This document shows positions 16,571-24,338 of a DNA stretch of 42,917 nt, one piece after another. Both the position numbers and the translations under genes were made by a program. Under the pieces are notes generated by a model. It did not search any database, was not told the DNA's origin, and was given only the letters and a program-made list of their open reading frames with translations. Within the stretch, counting starts at the first letter, position 1, and each line of letters begins with the position of its first letter. The DNA is from Roseburia_D sp964388945. Its GTDB lineage: Bacteria > Bacillota > Clostridia > Lachnospirales > Lachnospiraceae. The stretch covers positions 1 through 42,917 of the forward strand of contig CAYMCM010000014.1 in assembly GCA_964388945.1 (NCBI GenBank). Direction: 5' to 3'.

Positions 16571-16708
16571 ATGAAAAGAGTCTGTGGTTTTGCCTTATTC
16601 TTTGTGGCGGTAGGAATGATTCTCATGCTCCTTATCGCCAATGAGGTGATCGGAATCCTGCTGATTTGTGCCTGTCTTGTGATCGGGTATAATCTGTTCT
16701 GCTGTTAG
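16571..16708 (+). CDS. Small membrane protein, 45 residues
   Basis: ATG 16571 opens 45 codons ending at TAG 16706-16708. The product starts MKRVCGFALFF, is almost wholly hydrophobic with two putative helices (about 5-22 and 25-42) interrupted by ANEV, and ends in LFCC. It has three or more cysteines near its ends. A GGTG-type site lies just upstream. It begins 12 bp after the gerW terminator, so its expression depends on read-through or on a promoter I cannot define. I believe similar short proteins occur in Lachnospiraceae, but I cannot verify this. Confidence 0.55.
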   Translation: MKRVCGFALFFVAVGMILMLLIANEVIGILLICACLVIGYNLFCC

Positions 16709-16750
16709 AGAAAGAGAGCAGAGGTGGTTTGGAAAAATAAAATAAGATAA

Positions 16751-16780
16751 TAAAAAAGAACTGCCGCAATCGACAGTTCT
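16751..16780 (-). terminator. Intrinsic terminator of rpmB
   Basis: On the minus strand AGAACTGTCG pairs with CGGCAGTTCT (one T-G wobble) around an ATTG loop, followed by a run of T. It begins 7 bp after the rpmB stop. Confidence 0.85.
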
Positions 16781-16786
16781 AATTTT

Positions 16787-16972
16787 CTAAGCTCTTTCAA
16801 CTTTTCCGGATTTCAAACAGGAAGTACATACATAAAGTGTTTTCGGAGTTCCGTTTACTTTACATTTTACAGATTTGATGTTTGATTTCCACATTCTATT
16901 TGATCTTCTATGAGAATGGCTCACATTGTTTCCGAAATGAGCGCCTTTTCCACAAACTGCACATTTTGCCAT
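16787..16972 (-). CDS. rpmB: 50S ribosomal protein L28
   Basis: The 61-residue protein has the zinc-type L28 layout: C-AVC near the N terminus, the basic RRSNRMWKSNIKSVK core and CTSC towards the C terminus. AGGAGG (minus strand, about 16980-16985) fixes the start at 16972; three extra upstream codons (MLA) are not needed. It is divergent from yloU, as in the B. subtilis rpmB-yloU arrangement. Confidence 0.97.
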   Translation of the reverse strand: MAKCAVCGKGAHFGNNVSHSHRRSNRMWKSNIKSVKCKVNGTPKTLYVCTSCLKSGKVERA

Positions 16973-17030
16973 CGCTAGCACCTCCTTGGAATATACTAAA
17001 CCTGCTGTCGTGCAGGCTCACAACGTGTAT

Positions 17031-17059
17031 ATAATAACAGAAACCAATATAAATTGCAA
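17031..17059 (-). promoter_or_regulatory. Sigma-A promoter of rpmB
   Basis: On the minus strand TTGCAA (17054-17059) and TATTAT (17031-17036) are spaced by 17 bp. The resulting leader of about 50 nt contains a 5-bp hairpin, CCTGC with GCAGG (17001-17016). Confidence 0.7.
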
Positions 17060-17121
17060 GGAAAAAATTGAAAAAATTATAAAATCGAGAAATTGCTGTT
17101 TCTTTTTTTCAGAAAACAGGT

Positions 17122-17180
17122 TATAATATATCTCATACTGGAGTCAGTGCGGTGGGCATTGCGTAACCGGTAAGAGATAT
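17122..17180 (+). promoter_or_regulatory. Promoter -10 and palindromic leader of the yloU-fakA operon
   Basis: TATAAT lies at 17122-17127; no good -35 is seen at 17 bp (TTTCTT at 17099-17104 at best). Directly downstream an inverted repeat pairs 17128-17134 (ATATCTC) with 17174-17180 (GAGATAT) and, after one A/A mismatch, 17136-17141 (TACTGG) with 17167-17172 (CCGGTA). GTGC and GCAT near the apex can pair too. The 3' arm ends three bases before the GGAGGG ribosome site. It may be an operator, a leader RNA, or both. Confidence 0.5.
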
Positions 17181-17195
17181 TATGGAGGGCAAATT

Positions 17196-17555
17196 ATGAG
17201 AGGACAAATGGAAACTCAGTATGGAAAAATCGTAATCAATCCAGACGTAATCGCGACTTATGCCGGCTCAGTGGCAGTAGAATGTTTCGGAATTGTCGGT
17301 ATGGCTGCTGTAAATATGAAAGATGGTCTTGTGAAACTGTTAAAAAGAGACTATCTCACACATGGTATCAATGTAGTTGTAAATGAAGACAATAAAATCA
17401 CGATTGATTTTCACGTGATCATTGCTTATGGAGTAAGTATCAGTACAGTCTCTGATAATCTGATCGAAACAGTAAAATATAAAGTTGAAGAATTTACGGG
17501 AATGGAGCTTGAGAAGATCAACATTTTCGTAGAAGGTGTCAGAGTAATTGATTAA
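17196..17555 (+). CDS. yloU: Asp23/Gls24 family envelope stress response protein (YloU-like)
   Basis: The 119-residue protein shows the Asp23/Gls24 layout: GKIVINPDVIATYAG, AVECFGIVGMAAV, then the HGINVVVNEDNKITIDFHVI beta segment, IAYGVSISTVSDNL and EKINIFVEGVRV. YloU is cytoplasmic and encoded with the DhaL/DegV-type fatty-acid kinase in many Firmicutes. GGAGGG precedes ATG 17196. fakA follows with overlapping translation signals. Confidence 0.92.
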   Translation: MRGQMETQYGKIVINPDVIATYAGSVAVECFGIVGMAAVNMKDGLVKLLKRDYLTHGINVVVNEDNKITIDFHVIIAYGVSISTVSDNLIETVKYKVEEFTGMELEKINIFVEGVRVID

Positions 17556-17568
17556 GGAGGATTTGAAG

Positions 17569-19281
17569 TTGGAAATCAATACAATAGATGCGTCCGTTCT
17601 GGCGAAGATGTTTCTGGCAGGAGCCAAAAATCTGGATGCAAAGAAAGAATGGATAAATGAATTGAATGTATTCCCGGTACCGGATGGAGATACCGGAACC
17701 AATATGTCGATGACGATCATGTCGGCGGCAAAGGAAGTCAGTGCATTGGAGAATCCGGACATGAAATCACTGGCAAAGGCGATATCTTCCGGTTCTTTGA
17801 GAGGAGCCAGAGGTAATTCCGGTGTTATCTTATCCCAGTTATTCCGTGGATTTGCAAAGGTGATTGCAGAATATGACGTAATAGATGTCAACGTTTTGTG
17901 TGACGCACTCCAAAAAGCGGTTGAGACAGCATATAAGGCAGTCATGAAGCCGAAAGAAGGAACGATTCTCACGGTTGCAAAAGGCGGCGCAGATAAGGCT
18001 CTGGAATTAGTGGATGAGACGGATGATCTGGTGTACTTTATCGACGAAGTGATCAAAGAGGCGGATCTGGTGCTCGCAAAAACACCGGATATGCTTCCGG
18101 TCTTAAAGCAGGCTGGTGTAGTGGATTCCGGCGGACAGGGACTGGTTCAGGTCTTAAAGGGCGGACTGGATGCTCTGCTTGGCAAGGAGATCGACTATAC
18201 GATCGAAGGTGCTGCGCCGAAAAAACAGACAGAAGAGGGCGTATCTAATCCTTATATTGATGCACAGGCAAATCAGGAGATCAAATTTACGTATTGTACA
18301 CAGTTTTTGATCATGCTCGATAAGCCATTCAGCAGCAAAAAAGAAAACGAGTTCAAATCTTATCTGGAATCGATCGGTGATTCTATTGTAGTGGTTGCAG
18401 ATGATGAGATCGTAAAGGTACATGTACATACCAATGATCCGGGTATGGCGATGCAGCGCGCACTGACTTACGGAAGCCTGACTACGATCATCATTGAGAA
18501 TATGAAACTGGAACGTGATGAAAAAGTTTCCGCAATGAAGGAAAAAGAAATGCAGGCAGCAGAACTTCCGGAAGAAAAGAACGAATCGCAGACAGAAGAA
18601 GCAGCGGAACCGGAAGAAGAAAAAGAAGTAGGATTTATTTCCGTATCCATCGGGGAAGGAATCAATGAAATCTTCCGCGGACTGGGTGTGGACTATATCA
18701 TTGAAGGTGGCCAGACCATGAATCCGAGTACGGAGGATATGTTAAACGCCATTGAGAAAGTAAATGCTAAAAATATCTTTATTTTTCCGAATAATAAAAA
18801 TATCATTCTGGCAGCAAATCAGGCAGTATCTCTGGTTGAAGATAAGAACATTTTTGTGATCCCGACCAGAACTGTACCGCAGGGTATCACTGCGCTGATC
18901 AATTATATTCCAGAGTCATCCGCAGAGGAAAATGCAGAACGCATGACAGAGGAATTAGATAACGTAAAAACCGGTCAGGTAACCTATGCGGTTCGCGATA
19001 CGATGATCGATGATAAAGAGATCCGTCAGGGCGATTATATGGGTATCGGCGACAAGACGATCCTTTCTGTCGGTGCAGATATGGAGACTGTAACCAAAGA
19101 TATGGTAGAACAGATGATCGATGAAGAATCTTCCATTATCTGTATCTATTATGGAGCTGAAACGGATGAAGCAGCGGCGAATAAGCTTGCGGAAGATATC
19201 CAGTCCGATAATCCGGATGTGGAGATTGAGGTTCACTTTGGCGGTCAGCCAATCTATTACTATGTCATTTCAGTAGAATAA
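17569..19281 (+). CDS. fakA: Fatty acid kinase catalytic subunit FakA (YloV, DAK2/DhaL plus DegV-like)
   Basis: Phosphorylates fatty acids presented by a FakB (DegV) protein. The 570-residue protein has an N-terminal DhaL domain with FPVPDGDTGTNM (D39 and D41 are Mg-ATP ligands), SGSLRGARGNSGVI and VDSGGQGLV, a middle domain (about 220-330), an acidic Glu-rich linker (about 335-355) and a C-terminal fatty-acid-kinase domain (EGINEIFRGLGVDYIIEGGQ, FPNNKNI, VIPTRTVPQG). AAGGAGG at 17554-17560 points to TTG 17569; a TTG at 17548 overlaps the yloU stop and has no site. FakB is not in the window. Confidence 0.93.
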   Translation: MEINTIDASVLAKMFLAGAKNLDAKKEWINELNVFPVPDGDTGTNMSMTIMSAAKEVSALENPDMKSLAKAISSGSLRGARGNSGVILSQLFRGFAKVIAEYDVIDVNVLCDALQKAVETAYKAVMKPKEGTILTVAKGGADKALELVDETDDLVYFIDEVIKEADLVLAKTPDMLPVLKQAGVVDSGGQGLVQVLKGGLDALLGKEIDYTIEGAAPKKQTEEGVSNPYIDAQANQEIKFTYCTQFLIMLDKPFSSKKENEFKSYLESIGDSIVVVADDEIVKVHVHTNDPGMAMQRALTYGSLTTIIIENMKLERDEKVSAMKEKEMQAAELPEEKNESQTEEAAEPEEEKEVGFISVSIGEGINEIFRGLGVDYIIEGGQTMNPSTEDMLNAIEKVNAKNIFIFPNNKNIILAANQAVSLVEDKNIFVIPTRTVPQGITALINYIPESSAEENAERMTEELDNVKTGQVTYAVRDTMIDDKEIRQGDYMGIGDKTILSVGADMETVTKDMVEQMIDEESSIICIYYGAETDEAAANKLAEDIQSDNPDVEIEVHFGGQPIYYYVISVE

Positions 19282-19294
19282 CAGGAGAACTGTC

Positions 19295-21352
19295 ATGGAA
19301 TTAAATTCGCCTATTCGGGAACTGAAAGGTATTGGCGAGAAAACAGAAAAATTGTTTCAAAAAACAGGAGTATACACCTTGCGTGATATACTCCTTCATT
19401 ATCCCCGGGATTATGTAAAATTTCCGAAGCGGAAATATATAAAGGAGGTGAATGCCGGGGAGACGGCGGCTGTTATGGTGCGCCTTTTAAGCACTCCGCT
19501 AGTCAGAAAAACGCGCAGAATGCAGGTTACGACAGCGCAGGCGGAAGCGGACGGCAGTGTGATGCAATTTGTCTGGTTTCGGATGCCATATATCAAAAAT
19601 ATGTTAAAACCCGGAAATATATATGTTTTTTATGGAAAAGTCATTGCGAAGAATCAGGATCTTGCGATGGAACAGCCGACTATTTATACGATGGAACAAT
19701 ATGACAAGATAGAGGATCAAATGACATCGGTTTATCCGTTGTCATTCGGGCTGACCAATCATGCAGTGCAAAAAGCGGTACGACAGGCACTTTCCTTTGA
19801 AGAACTTTTAAAAGAATATCTGCCGCCGGAGCTGTTAAAAAAATATGGTCTGATCTCATACGCTGAGGCAATCCGCCAGATTCATTTTCCGGACGATATG
19901 GAACATCTGATCACGGCAAGGCGGCGTCTGGTATTTGATGAGTTTTTTCTTTTCATCTTAAATATGAGAAAACAAAAAGAAATCACGCAAAAAGAAGACA
20001 ATCCGTTTTCTTTAGTTGAAGACGATTTTGTAGAGGAGATTATCAAACAGCTTCCGTATCCGCTGACCGGAGCGCAGAAACATACTTTAGAGGAAATCCG
20101 ATCGGATATGCATGGCGCATATGTGATGCAGCGCCTGGTTCAAGGGGATGTCGGTTCTGGAAAAACGATCGTGGCGTTTCTTGCAATGGCGGAAATTTCA
20201 CACAACGGATTGCAATCTGCGATCATGGCACCGACCGAGGTGCTTGCGAGACAGCATTATGAGACGTTTTTAGAAAACTGTAAACAGTTTGGGCTTTCCA
20301 TTCCGGTCATTCTGGTGACGGGATCGCTCACACAAAAACAAAAAAGGGATGCTTATGAGCGTATCCGTCTGTTTTCGAATGCGATGATTATCGGAACGAA
20401 TGCATTGATCCAGGATAAAGTGATCTATCAGAATCTGGCACTTGTTATTACGGACGAACAGCATCGGTTTGGAGTCAAACAGCGGGAGCGTCTGGCACTG
20501 AAAGGATGCCATCCGCATATCCTTGTCATGAGTGCGACTCCGATTCCACGGACACTTGCGATCATCATTTACGGAGATCTGGATATATCGGTCATGAACG
20601 AAGTGCCCGCAAAACGCCTGCCGATCAAAAACTGTGTGGTAAATACCGCATATCGGCCCAAAGCCTATAATTTCATTCAGAATGAAGTTGCTGCGGGACA
20701 TCAGGTATACATCATCTGTCCGCTTGTCGAAGCAAGCGAAAATTCAGACTGCGAAAATGTTACGGATTATACCGAAAAACTGCGCACACAGTTGGATGAA
20801 CGGATTCAGATTGCCTGCCTGCATGGAAAAATGAAGGCGGATGAAAAAAACGAGATCATGGAACGTTTTTTGCAGAATGAGGTTCAGGTGTTAGTCTCAA
20901 CTACTGTTATCGAGGTCGGCGTCAACGTGCCGAATGCGACCGTAATGATGATCGAAAATGCAGAGCGGTTCGGACTTGCCCAGCTTCATCAGCTAAGAGG
21001 GCGTGTAGGAAGAGGGAATGCACAGTCGTATTGTATTATGGTCAATGGTTCAGACAGCGGACAGGTCTCGAAGCGTCTTCAGATCTTAAACAAGTCCAAC
21101 GATGGATTTTTTATTGCGGGTGAAGATTTAAAACTGCGCGGACCGGGTGACTTTTTTGGCATTCGGCAGAGTGGTGTGATGGATTTTAAGCTTGGCGATA
21201 TCTATCAGGATGCGGAAGTGTTAAAACAGGCATCGGAAGAATGCGATACGATCCTTAAGACAGATTTTCTGTTGGAGAAGGAAGAAAATAGCAGCTTGAA
21301 AGAGCGGCTGGAAAGCTACTGGATCGAGCAGAATGGCATGCTGAATCTTTGA
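19295..21352 (+). CDS. recG: ATP-dependent DNA helicase RecG
   Basis: The 685-residue protein has the wedge/OB domain (about 1-150, starting PIRELKGIGEKTEKLFQKTG), the helicase core with GDVGSGKTIVA (Walker A, about 285), DEQHRFGVKQRE (motif II, about 387), VMSATPIPRTLA, and the C-terminal helicase and TRG region QLRGRVGRG. RecG remodels stalled forks and Holliday junctions. AGGAG precedes ATG 19295. The position after yloU-fakA matches the B. subtilis neighbourhood. Confidence 0.97.
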   Translation: MELNSPIRELKGIGEKTEKLFQKTGVYTLRDILLHYPRDYVKFPKRKYIKEVNAGETAAVMVRLLSTPLVRKTRRMQVTTAQAEADGSVMQFVWFRMPYIKNMLKPGNIYVFYGKVIAKNQDLAMEQPTIYTMEQYDKIEDQMTSVYPLSFGLTNHAVQKAVRQALSFEELLKEYLPPELLKKYGLISYAEAIRQIHFPDDMEHLITARRRLVFDEFFLFILNMRKQKEITQKEDNPFSLVEDDFVEEIIKQLPYPLTGAQKHTLEEIRSDMHGAYVMQRLVQGDVGSGKTIVAFLAMAEISHNGLQSAIMAPTEVLARQHYETFLENCKQFGLSIPVILVTGSLTQKQKRDAYERIRLFSNAMIIGTNALIQDKVIYQNLALVITDEQHRFGVKQRERLALKGCHPHILVMSATPIPRTLAIIIYGDLDISVMNEVPAKRLPIKNCVVNTAYRPKAYNFIQNEVAAGHQVYIICPLVEASENSDCENVTDYTEKLRTQLDERIQIACLHGKMKADEKNEIMERFLQNEVQVLVSTTVIEVGVNVPNATVMMIENAERFGLAQLHQLRGRVGRGNAQSYCIMVNGSDSGQVSKRLQILNKSNDGFFIAGEDLKLRGPGDFFGIRQSGVMDFKLGDIYQDAEVLKQASEECDTILKTDFLLEKEENSSLKERLESYWIEQNGMLNL

Positions 21353-21366
21353 TTCAAAACAAAAGC

Positions 21367-21428
21367 AAAAAAGAAAAGCTGAAGCGGGAACTTTATCCAA
21401 GTTCTGGCAACAGCTTTTCTTTTATTTT
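21367..21428. terminator. Bidirectional terminator between recG and the SASP gene
   Basis: A 13-bp stem pairs 21369-21381 (AAAAGAAAAGCTG) with 21411-21423. An inner GAACTT/AAGTTC stem lies at 21388-21404, and T-rich tails occur in both directions. Confidence 0.75.
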
Positions 21429-21443
21429 ATCGGCAAGAAGAGA

Positions 21444-21647
21444 TTATTCTTCTCCTGCCATCTGTCTTTCCTGGGCTTCGATCATTTTTTTGACCATGTA
21501 GCCGCCGACAGAACCATTCTGACGGGAGGTCAAATCACCGTTATAACCATCGGAAAGTGGAACTCCCAGTTCGCTTGCTACTTCGTATTTAAATTTATTC
21601 AGTGCGCTCTTTGCTTCCGGTACAGCAGCTTTGTTAGATGATGTCAT
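21444..21647 (-). CDS. Alpha/beta-type small acid-soluble spore protein
   Basis: The 67-residue protein coats and protects DNA in the forespore. It has the family's two motifs: ALNKFKYEVASELGVPL, which includes the germination-protease cleavage region, and RQNGSVGGYMVKKMIEAQER. The frame is open further upstream, but GGAGG just before 21647 and the family's usual start (M-T-S-S-N) fix the start here. A sequence resembling a sigma-G promoter lies 51 bp upstream. Confidence 0.95.
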   Translation of the reverse strand: MTSSNKAAVPEAKSALNKFKYEVASELGVPLSDGYNGDLTSRQNGSVGGYMVKKMIEAQERQMAGEE

Positions 21648-21697
21648 ATCATATTCCTCCTTGTGGTTGAATGGATTGTAACTCTTTGTTACAGGAA

Positions 21698-21726
21698 TAG
21701 TATGTGACAAAAACTGCGCTTTAAAC
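21698..21726 (-). promoter_or_regulatory. Candidate sigma-G (forespore) promoter of the SASP gene
   Basis: On the minus strand CATACTA (21698-21704) matches the sigma-G -10 consensus CATWNTA, and GTTTA (21722-21726), 17 bp upstream, is a four-of-five match to the GNATR -35. No vegetative -35/-10 pair is evident. Confidence 0.55.
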
Positions 21727-21769
21727 TGGAAAATCTTTGCTTTTTTACAATTTTTTGTTTGCAGTGATG

Positions 21770-23506
21770 CTATTCGATCTGGGTGATGCCTGTGATGTCC
21801 GGTTCAATCGGCATGGAGTAATTTGTATAATAGATTACAAATCCCGGAGCGGCACCGCTTGGCTTTTTCACATTCTTTTTTTCCAGATAATCAATTTCGA
21901 CCTTTGGATTTTCTCTGCCCTTGGAATAATAAGCGGCAAGTTTTGCTGCTTCCTCATAAGTGGCGTCCGGCAGTTCGTCTCCATTAGTCTTTACGATCAC
22001 ATGAGATCCCGGCATCCCTTTTGCATGGAACCACCAGTCGTTGCCGACGGCAAATTTAAAGGTAAGTGCATCGTTCTGATAGTTGTTCTTTCCGACATAC
22101 ATATGGTAGCCGTCGGAAGAAACATAGTGAAGCGGTTTGCTCTTAGACTTTTTCTTTTTTTCACCGCTTTTTTTGTGGATGTAGCCATAAGCAATCAGCT
22201 CCTCGCGGATCTCGGCAAGATCGTCCTCCTGTGTGGCAATGTCGAGGGAGGTTGCGATTGATTCGAGATGGGCAATCTCTGTTTCGGTCTCAGTGATAAG
22301 TTCGGTCAAAGCCTGGTAAGTCCGCTTTAATTTAGCATATTTATTGAAATATTTTTTTGCATTTTCGAGTGGAGTAAGCGTTTCATCAAGTGGGATTTTT
22401 ATCATCTCATTGGTATAATAATTCAACGCTTCCAGACTCTTATCTCCTTCTTTTGCCTGATAGCCGTAAGTGGTGAGCAGTTCACCGTAGACTTTGTATT
22501 TTTCACGTTTTTCCGTATCCTTCAACTGCTTTCTCTGAAGATCGTATTTCTTGCGTTCACGTTCTAAGGTATTTGACACGATTTTTCTTAAATCCACAGA
22601 TTTCTGCCGGATGCGGGTGTATTCGTTCTTTTTTGCGTAATACTGTTCCAAAACAGCGGAGATGGACGGATAATCCTCACAAGTGTCCTTGTCATAAACC
22701 GAGAGATGGAAGGAAGAAAATTCAATCGGTTCCTTTCCGTTCATCACGATATTGGGCGCAAAGCTGCATTCCGTGACATCCTGCATCATCCATGAAAAAT
22801 TGTGATACAGATGGAGTGCTGTATCTTCGTTTAAAGCATCGGTTGGCAGATCACCGTCAAGCGAAGCGCGGTGACAGATCTCGTTTGCGATAATCGGGCT
22901 GATACCGGTATATGTAGAATAAATTGCCTTGCTGATACTCATCGGTCTGCCAAGGACATGGGAACAGAAAAAATCCTGATCGGTGTGCAGCGGATTATAC
23001 TTTTCCTGTGTTTTCGGGATGAAATAATCGCGGCCGGGAAGAACCTCTCGGACAGAGCTGACCTGTGCCGGAATGTGCTTGATACTGTCGATGATCCGTC
23101 CGGTGTCGTCGCAGAAAATAATATTGCTGTGTTTGCCCATGACTTCCACGATCAGCGTTTTACGGCAGAGATCACCGAGCTCATTTAAATGTTCAATCTC
23201 AAAATTGATGATACGTTCCATATCCGGCTGCCAGATCTTTGTGATGCGTCCGTTTGCAATGTGCTTGCGCAGCAGCATACAGAAATTCGGAGCGGTCATG
23301 GGGCTTGGTTTGTTGTTTTCCGTCAGATAGATCAGCGGAAGCGAAGCGCTTGCGGAGAGAAGCAGACGTTTCTGTCCGTCCTTTCCTTTTAAAGTAAACA
23401 AAAGCTCGTCTGTTTCCGGCTGCGCAATCTTACTGATTCTTGTATTTAAAACAGTTTCGTTTAATTCATGTACCAGGTTGGCAATGACAATTCCATCAAA
23501 AGCCAT
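21770..23506 (-). CDS. rqcH: RqcH (NFACT family, Rqc2 homologue; formerly FbpA-like)
   Basis: RqcH recruits tRNA-Ala to stalled 50S-nascent-chain complexes and drives alanine tailing. The 578-residue protein has the NFACT-N domain (MAFDGIVIANLVHELNE, PMTAPNFCMLLRKHI), the HhH-like middle, long coiled coils (about 290-440) and the NFACT-R domain with DGYHMYVGKNNYQND, NDWWFHAKGMPGSHVI and the ATYEEAAKLAAYYSKG helix. GGAGG precedes ATG at 23506. The old fibronectin-binding annotation of this family is not needed. Confidence 0.95.
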   Translation of the reverse strand: MAFDGIVIANLVHELNETVLNTRISKIAQPETDELLFTLKGKDGQKRLLLSASASLPLIYLTENNKPSPMTAPNFCMLLRKHIANGRITKIWQPDMERIINFEIEHLNELGDLCRKTLIVEVMGKHSNIIFCDDTGRIIDSIKHIPAQVSSVREVLPGRDYFIPKTQEKYNPLHTDQDFFCSHVLGRPMSISKAIYSTYTGISPIIANEICHRASLDGDLPTDALNEDTALHLYHNFSWMMQDVTECSFAPNIVMNGKEPIEFSSFHLSVYDKDTCEDYPSISAVLEQYYAKKNEYTRIRQKSVDLRKIVSNTLERERKKYDLQRKQLKDTEKREKYKVYGELLTTYGYQAKEGDKSLEALNYYTNEMIKIPLDETLTPLENAKKYFNKYAKLKRTYQALTELITETETEIAHLESIATSLDIATQEDDLAEIREELIAYGYIHKKSGEKKKKSKSKPLHYVSSDGYHMYVGKNNYQNDALTFKFAVGNDWWFHAKGMPGSHVIVKTNGDELPDATYEEAAKLAAYYSKGRENPKVEIDYLEKKNVKKPSGAAPGFVIYYTNYSMPIEPDITGITQIE

Positions 23507-23564
23507 GATGTTGTACCTCCAGTTCTTTTGCGGGAAATATATCTGCCGCAGTATCCAAATATTT

Positions 23565-23594
23565 ATTATACACGATAGCTGGGAAAAAATACAA
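23565..23594 (-). promoter_or_regulatory. Sigma-A promoter of rqcH
   Basis: On the minus strand TTGTAT (23589-23594) and a perfect TATAAT (23565-23570) are spaced by 18 bp. Confidence 0.65.
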
Positions 23595-23606
23595 TGCTAA
23601 AGCTGT

Positions 23607-23635
23607 GGATTGTATAAGGTATTTTATGTTATACT
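23607..23635 (+). promoter_or_regulatory. Extended -10 promoter of the thioesterase gene
   Basis: TATACT (23630-23635) is preceded by TG one base away (extended -10). The -35 at 17 bp (TGGATT, 23607-23612) is poor. Confidence 0.45.
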
Positions 23636-23662
23636 AAATGGCAGGAAAGGAATGCAAAAGTT

Positions 23663-24130
23663 ATGGAAAAAAGAATTTCAGATTCTACGATTGAACAGGT
23701 CTATCAGGTCAGACCGGAACATTTAAATGGAGCAGGCAGACTCTTTGGCGGAAGGTTGATGGAATGGATCGATGAGGCGGCGGGACTTGTAGGCATTCGT
23801 CATTCCCAGTGTAATGTGATCACGGCATCGGTGGATAATCTGCGTTTTATCCGTGGTGCTTATCAGAATGATCTGCTTGTGCTGACCGGAAAGCTTACCT
23901 ATGTCGGAAATACATCAATGGAAGTTAGGGTGGATACATATGTCGAGGCACTTGACGGGATACGCAGACCGATCAACCGGGCATATCTGACACTTGTTGC
24001 AGTCGATCAGAACGGAACGCCGCAGAAAGTACCGTCTGTTCTGCCGGAGACGGAGAGCGAAAAAGCAGAATGGGAAGCTGGAAAGAAGCGGAGAGAACTG
24101 CGGATACAAAGAAAAAAAGAAGGATTTTAG
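23663..24130 (+). CDS. Acyl-CoA thioesterase, hotdog fold (YkhA/BfiT-like)
   Basis: The 155-residue single-hotdog protein has the signature NGAGRLFGGRLMEWIDEAAG (residues about 22-41), in which the acidic residues of the helix act in catalysis, followed by TASVDNLRFIRGAY and the GNTSMEVRVDTYVE strand. It probably hydrolyses medium or long acyl-CoA in the cytoplasm; the chain length is unknown. AAAGGAA precedes ATG 23663. Monocistronic and divergent from rqcH. Confidence 0.9.
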   Translation: MEKRISDSTIEQVYQVRPEHLNGAGRLFGGRLMEWIDEAAGLVGIRHSQCNVITASVDNLRFIRGAYQNDLLVLTGKLTYVGNTSMEVRVDTYVEALDGIRRPINRAYLTLVAVDQNGTPQKVPSVLPETESEKAEWEAGKKRRELRIQRKKEGF

Positions 24131-24145
24131 ATATATTATCTAAAA
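24125..24145 (+). other. Perfect 9-bp hairpin over the thioesterase stop codon
   Basis: TTTTAGATA (24125-24133) pairs with TATCTAAAA (24137-24145) around a 3-nt loop. There is no U tract, so it may protect the mRNA 3' end rather than terminate. Confidence 0.4.
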
Positions 24146-24191
24146 ATCAAGTGCTAAAATTGGGTTAATTGTACAATATTGAAAAATGGGA

Positions 24192-24220
24192 TTGACGATT
24201 TTTAGAAAGCATAGTATGAT
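24192..24220 (+). promoter_or_regulatory. Strong sigma-A promoter of the antiterminator gene
   Basis: TTGACG (24192-24197) and TATGAT (24215-24220) are spaced by 17 bp. The RAT element begins about 20 bp downstream, so the whole leader is transcribed from here. Confidence 0.85.
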
Positions 24221-24239
24221 ATAGCCATAGAAAGCGAAC

Positions 24240-24267
24240 AGGTTGTTACTCATTTGAGGCAAGACTG
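24240..24267 (+). promoter_or_regulatory. RAT (ribonucleic antiterminator) element 1, upstream of the antiterminator gene
   Basis: The conserved RAT blocks GGTTGTTACT (24241-24250) and AGGCAAGACT (24257-24266) flank a short variable apex. This is the binding site of the CAT domain of BglG/LicT proteins. The 3' part overlaps the 5' arm of the following terminator, as expected for mutually exclusive structures. Confidence 0.8.
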
Positions 24268-24331
24268 GGTTATACTTTTCTTATGGATGGATTTTTGAAT
24301 CAGTGATAGGAGGTATAATGCCAGCTTTTTT
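24265..24331 (+). terminator. RAT-controlled terminator in the antiterminator leader
   Basis: CTGGGTTATAC (24265-24275) pairs with GTATAAT plus CCAG (24313-24319 and 24321-24324), leaving one bulged G and one G-U pair. It is followed by six T (24326-24331). The loop is long (about 37 nt). Folding excludes the RAT structure, so this is probably autoregulation of the antiterminator. Confidence 0.65.
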
Positions 24332-24338
24332 GGTTTGA
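24318..24338 (+). CDS. Possible six-codon leader ORF within the antiterminator leader
   Basis: ATG 24318 follows a perfect AGGAGG (24308-24313) by four bases and is read as MPAFLV then TGA (24336-24338). Its start codon lies inside the terminator's 3' arm, so it would be open only in antiterminated RNA. Downstream, AAGAGCA (24338-24344) pairs perfectly with TGCTCTT (24361-24367). It may be a regulatory uORF or coincidence. Confidence 0.35.
   Translation: MPAFLV

Noticed and set aside
17340..18056. 238-codon minus-strand reading frame opposite yloU/fakA
   Set aside because: It lies entirely antisense to two well-supported genes, has no ribosome site and no recognisable domain; it reflects codon bias of the real genes.
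21444..21710. Longer SASP start at 21710
   Set aside because: The 21 extra residues are not SASP-like, and GGAGG lies just before the ATG at 21647.
21737..22261. 174-codon plus-strand reading frame opposite rqcH
   Set aside because: Antisense to the conserved NFACT-R domain, without a domain match or a start signal.
23610..23635. TTGTAT plus TATACT as a standard promoter for the thioesterase gene
   Set aside because: The spacing is only 14 bp; the extended -10 explanation is better.
24125..24145. Hairpin after the thioesterase gene as an intrinsic terminator
   Set aside because: The stem is AT-rich and not followed by a T run; kept only as a structural element.
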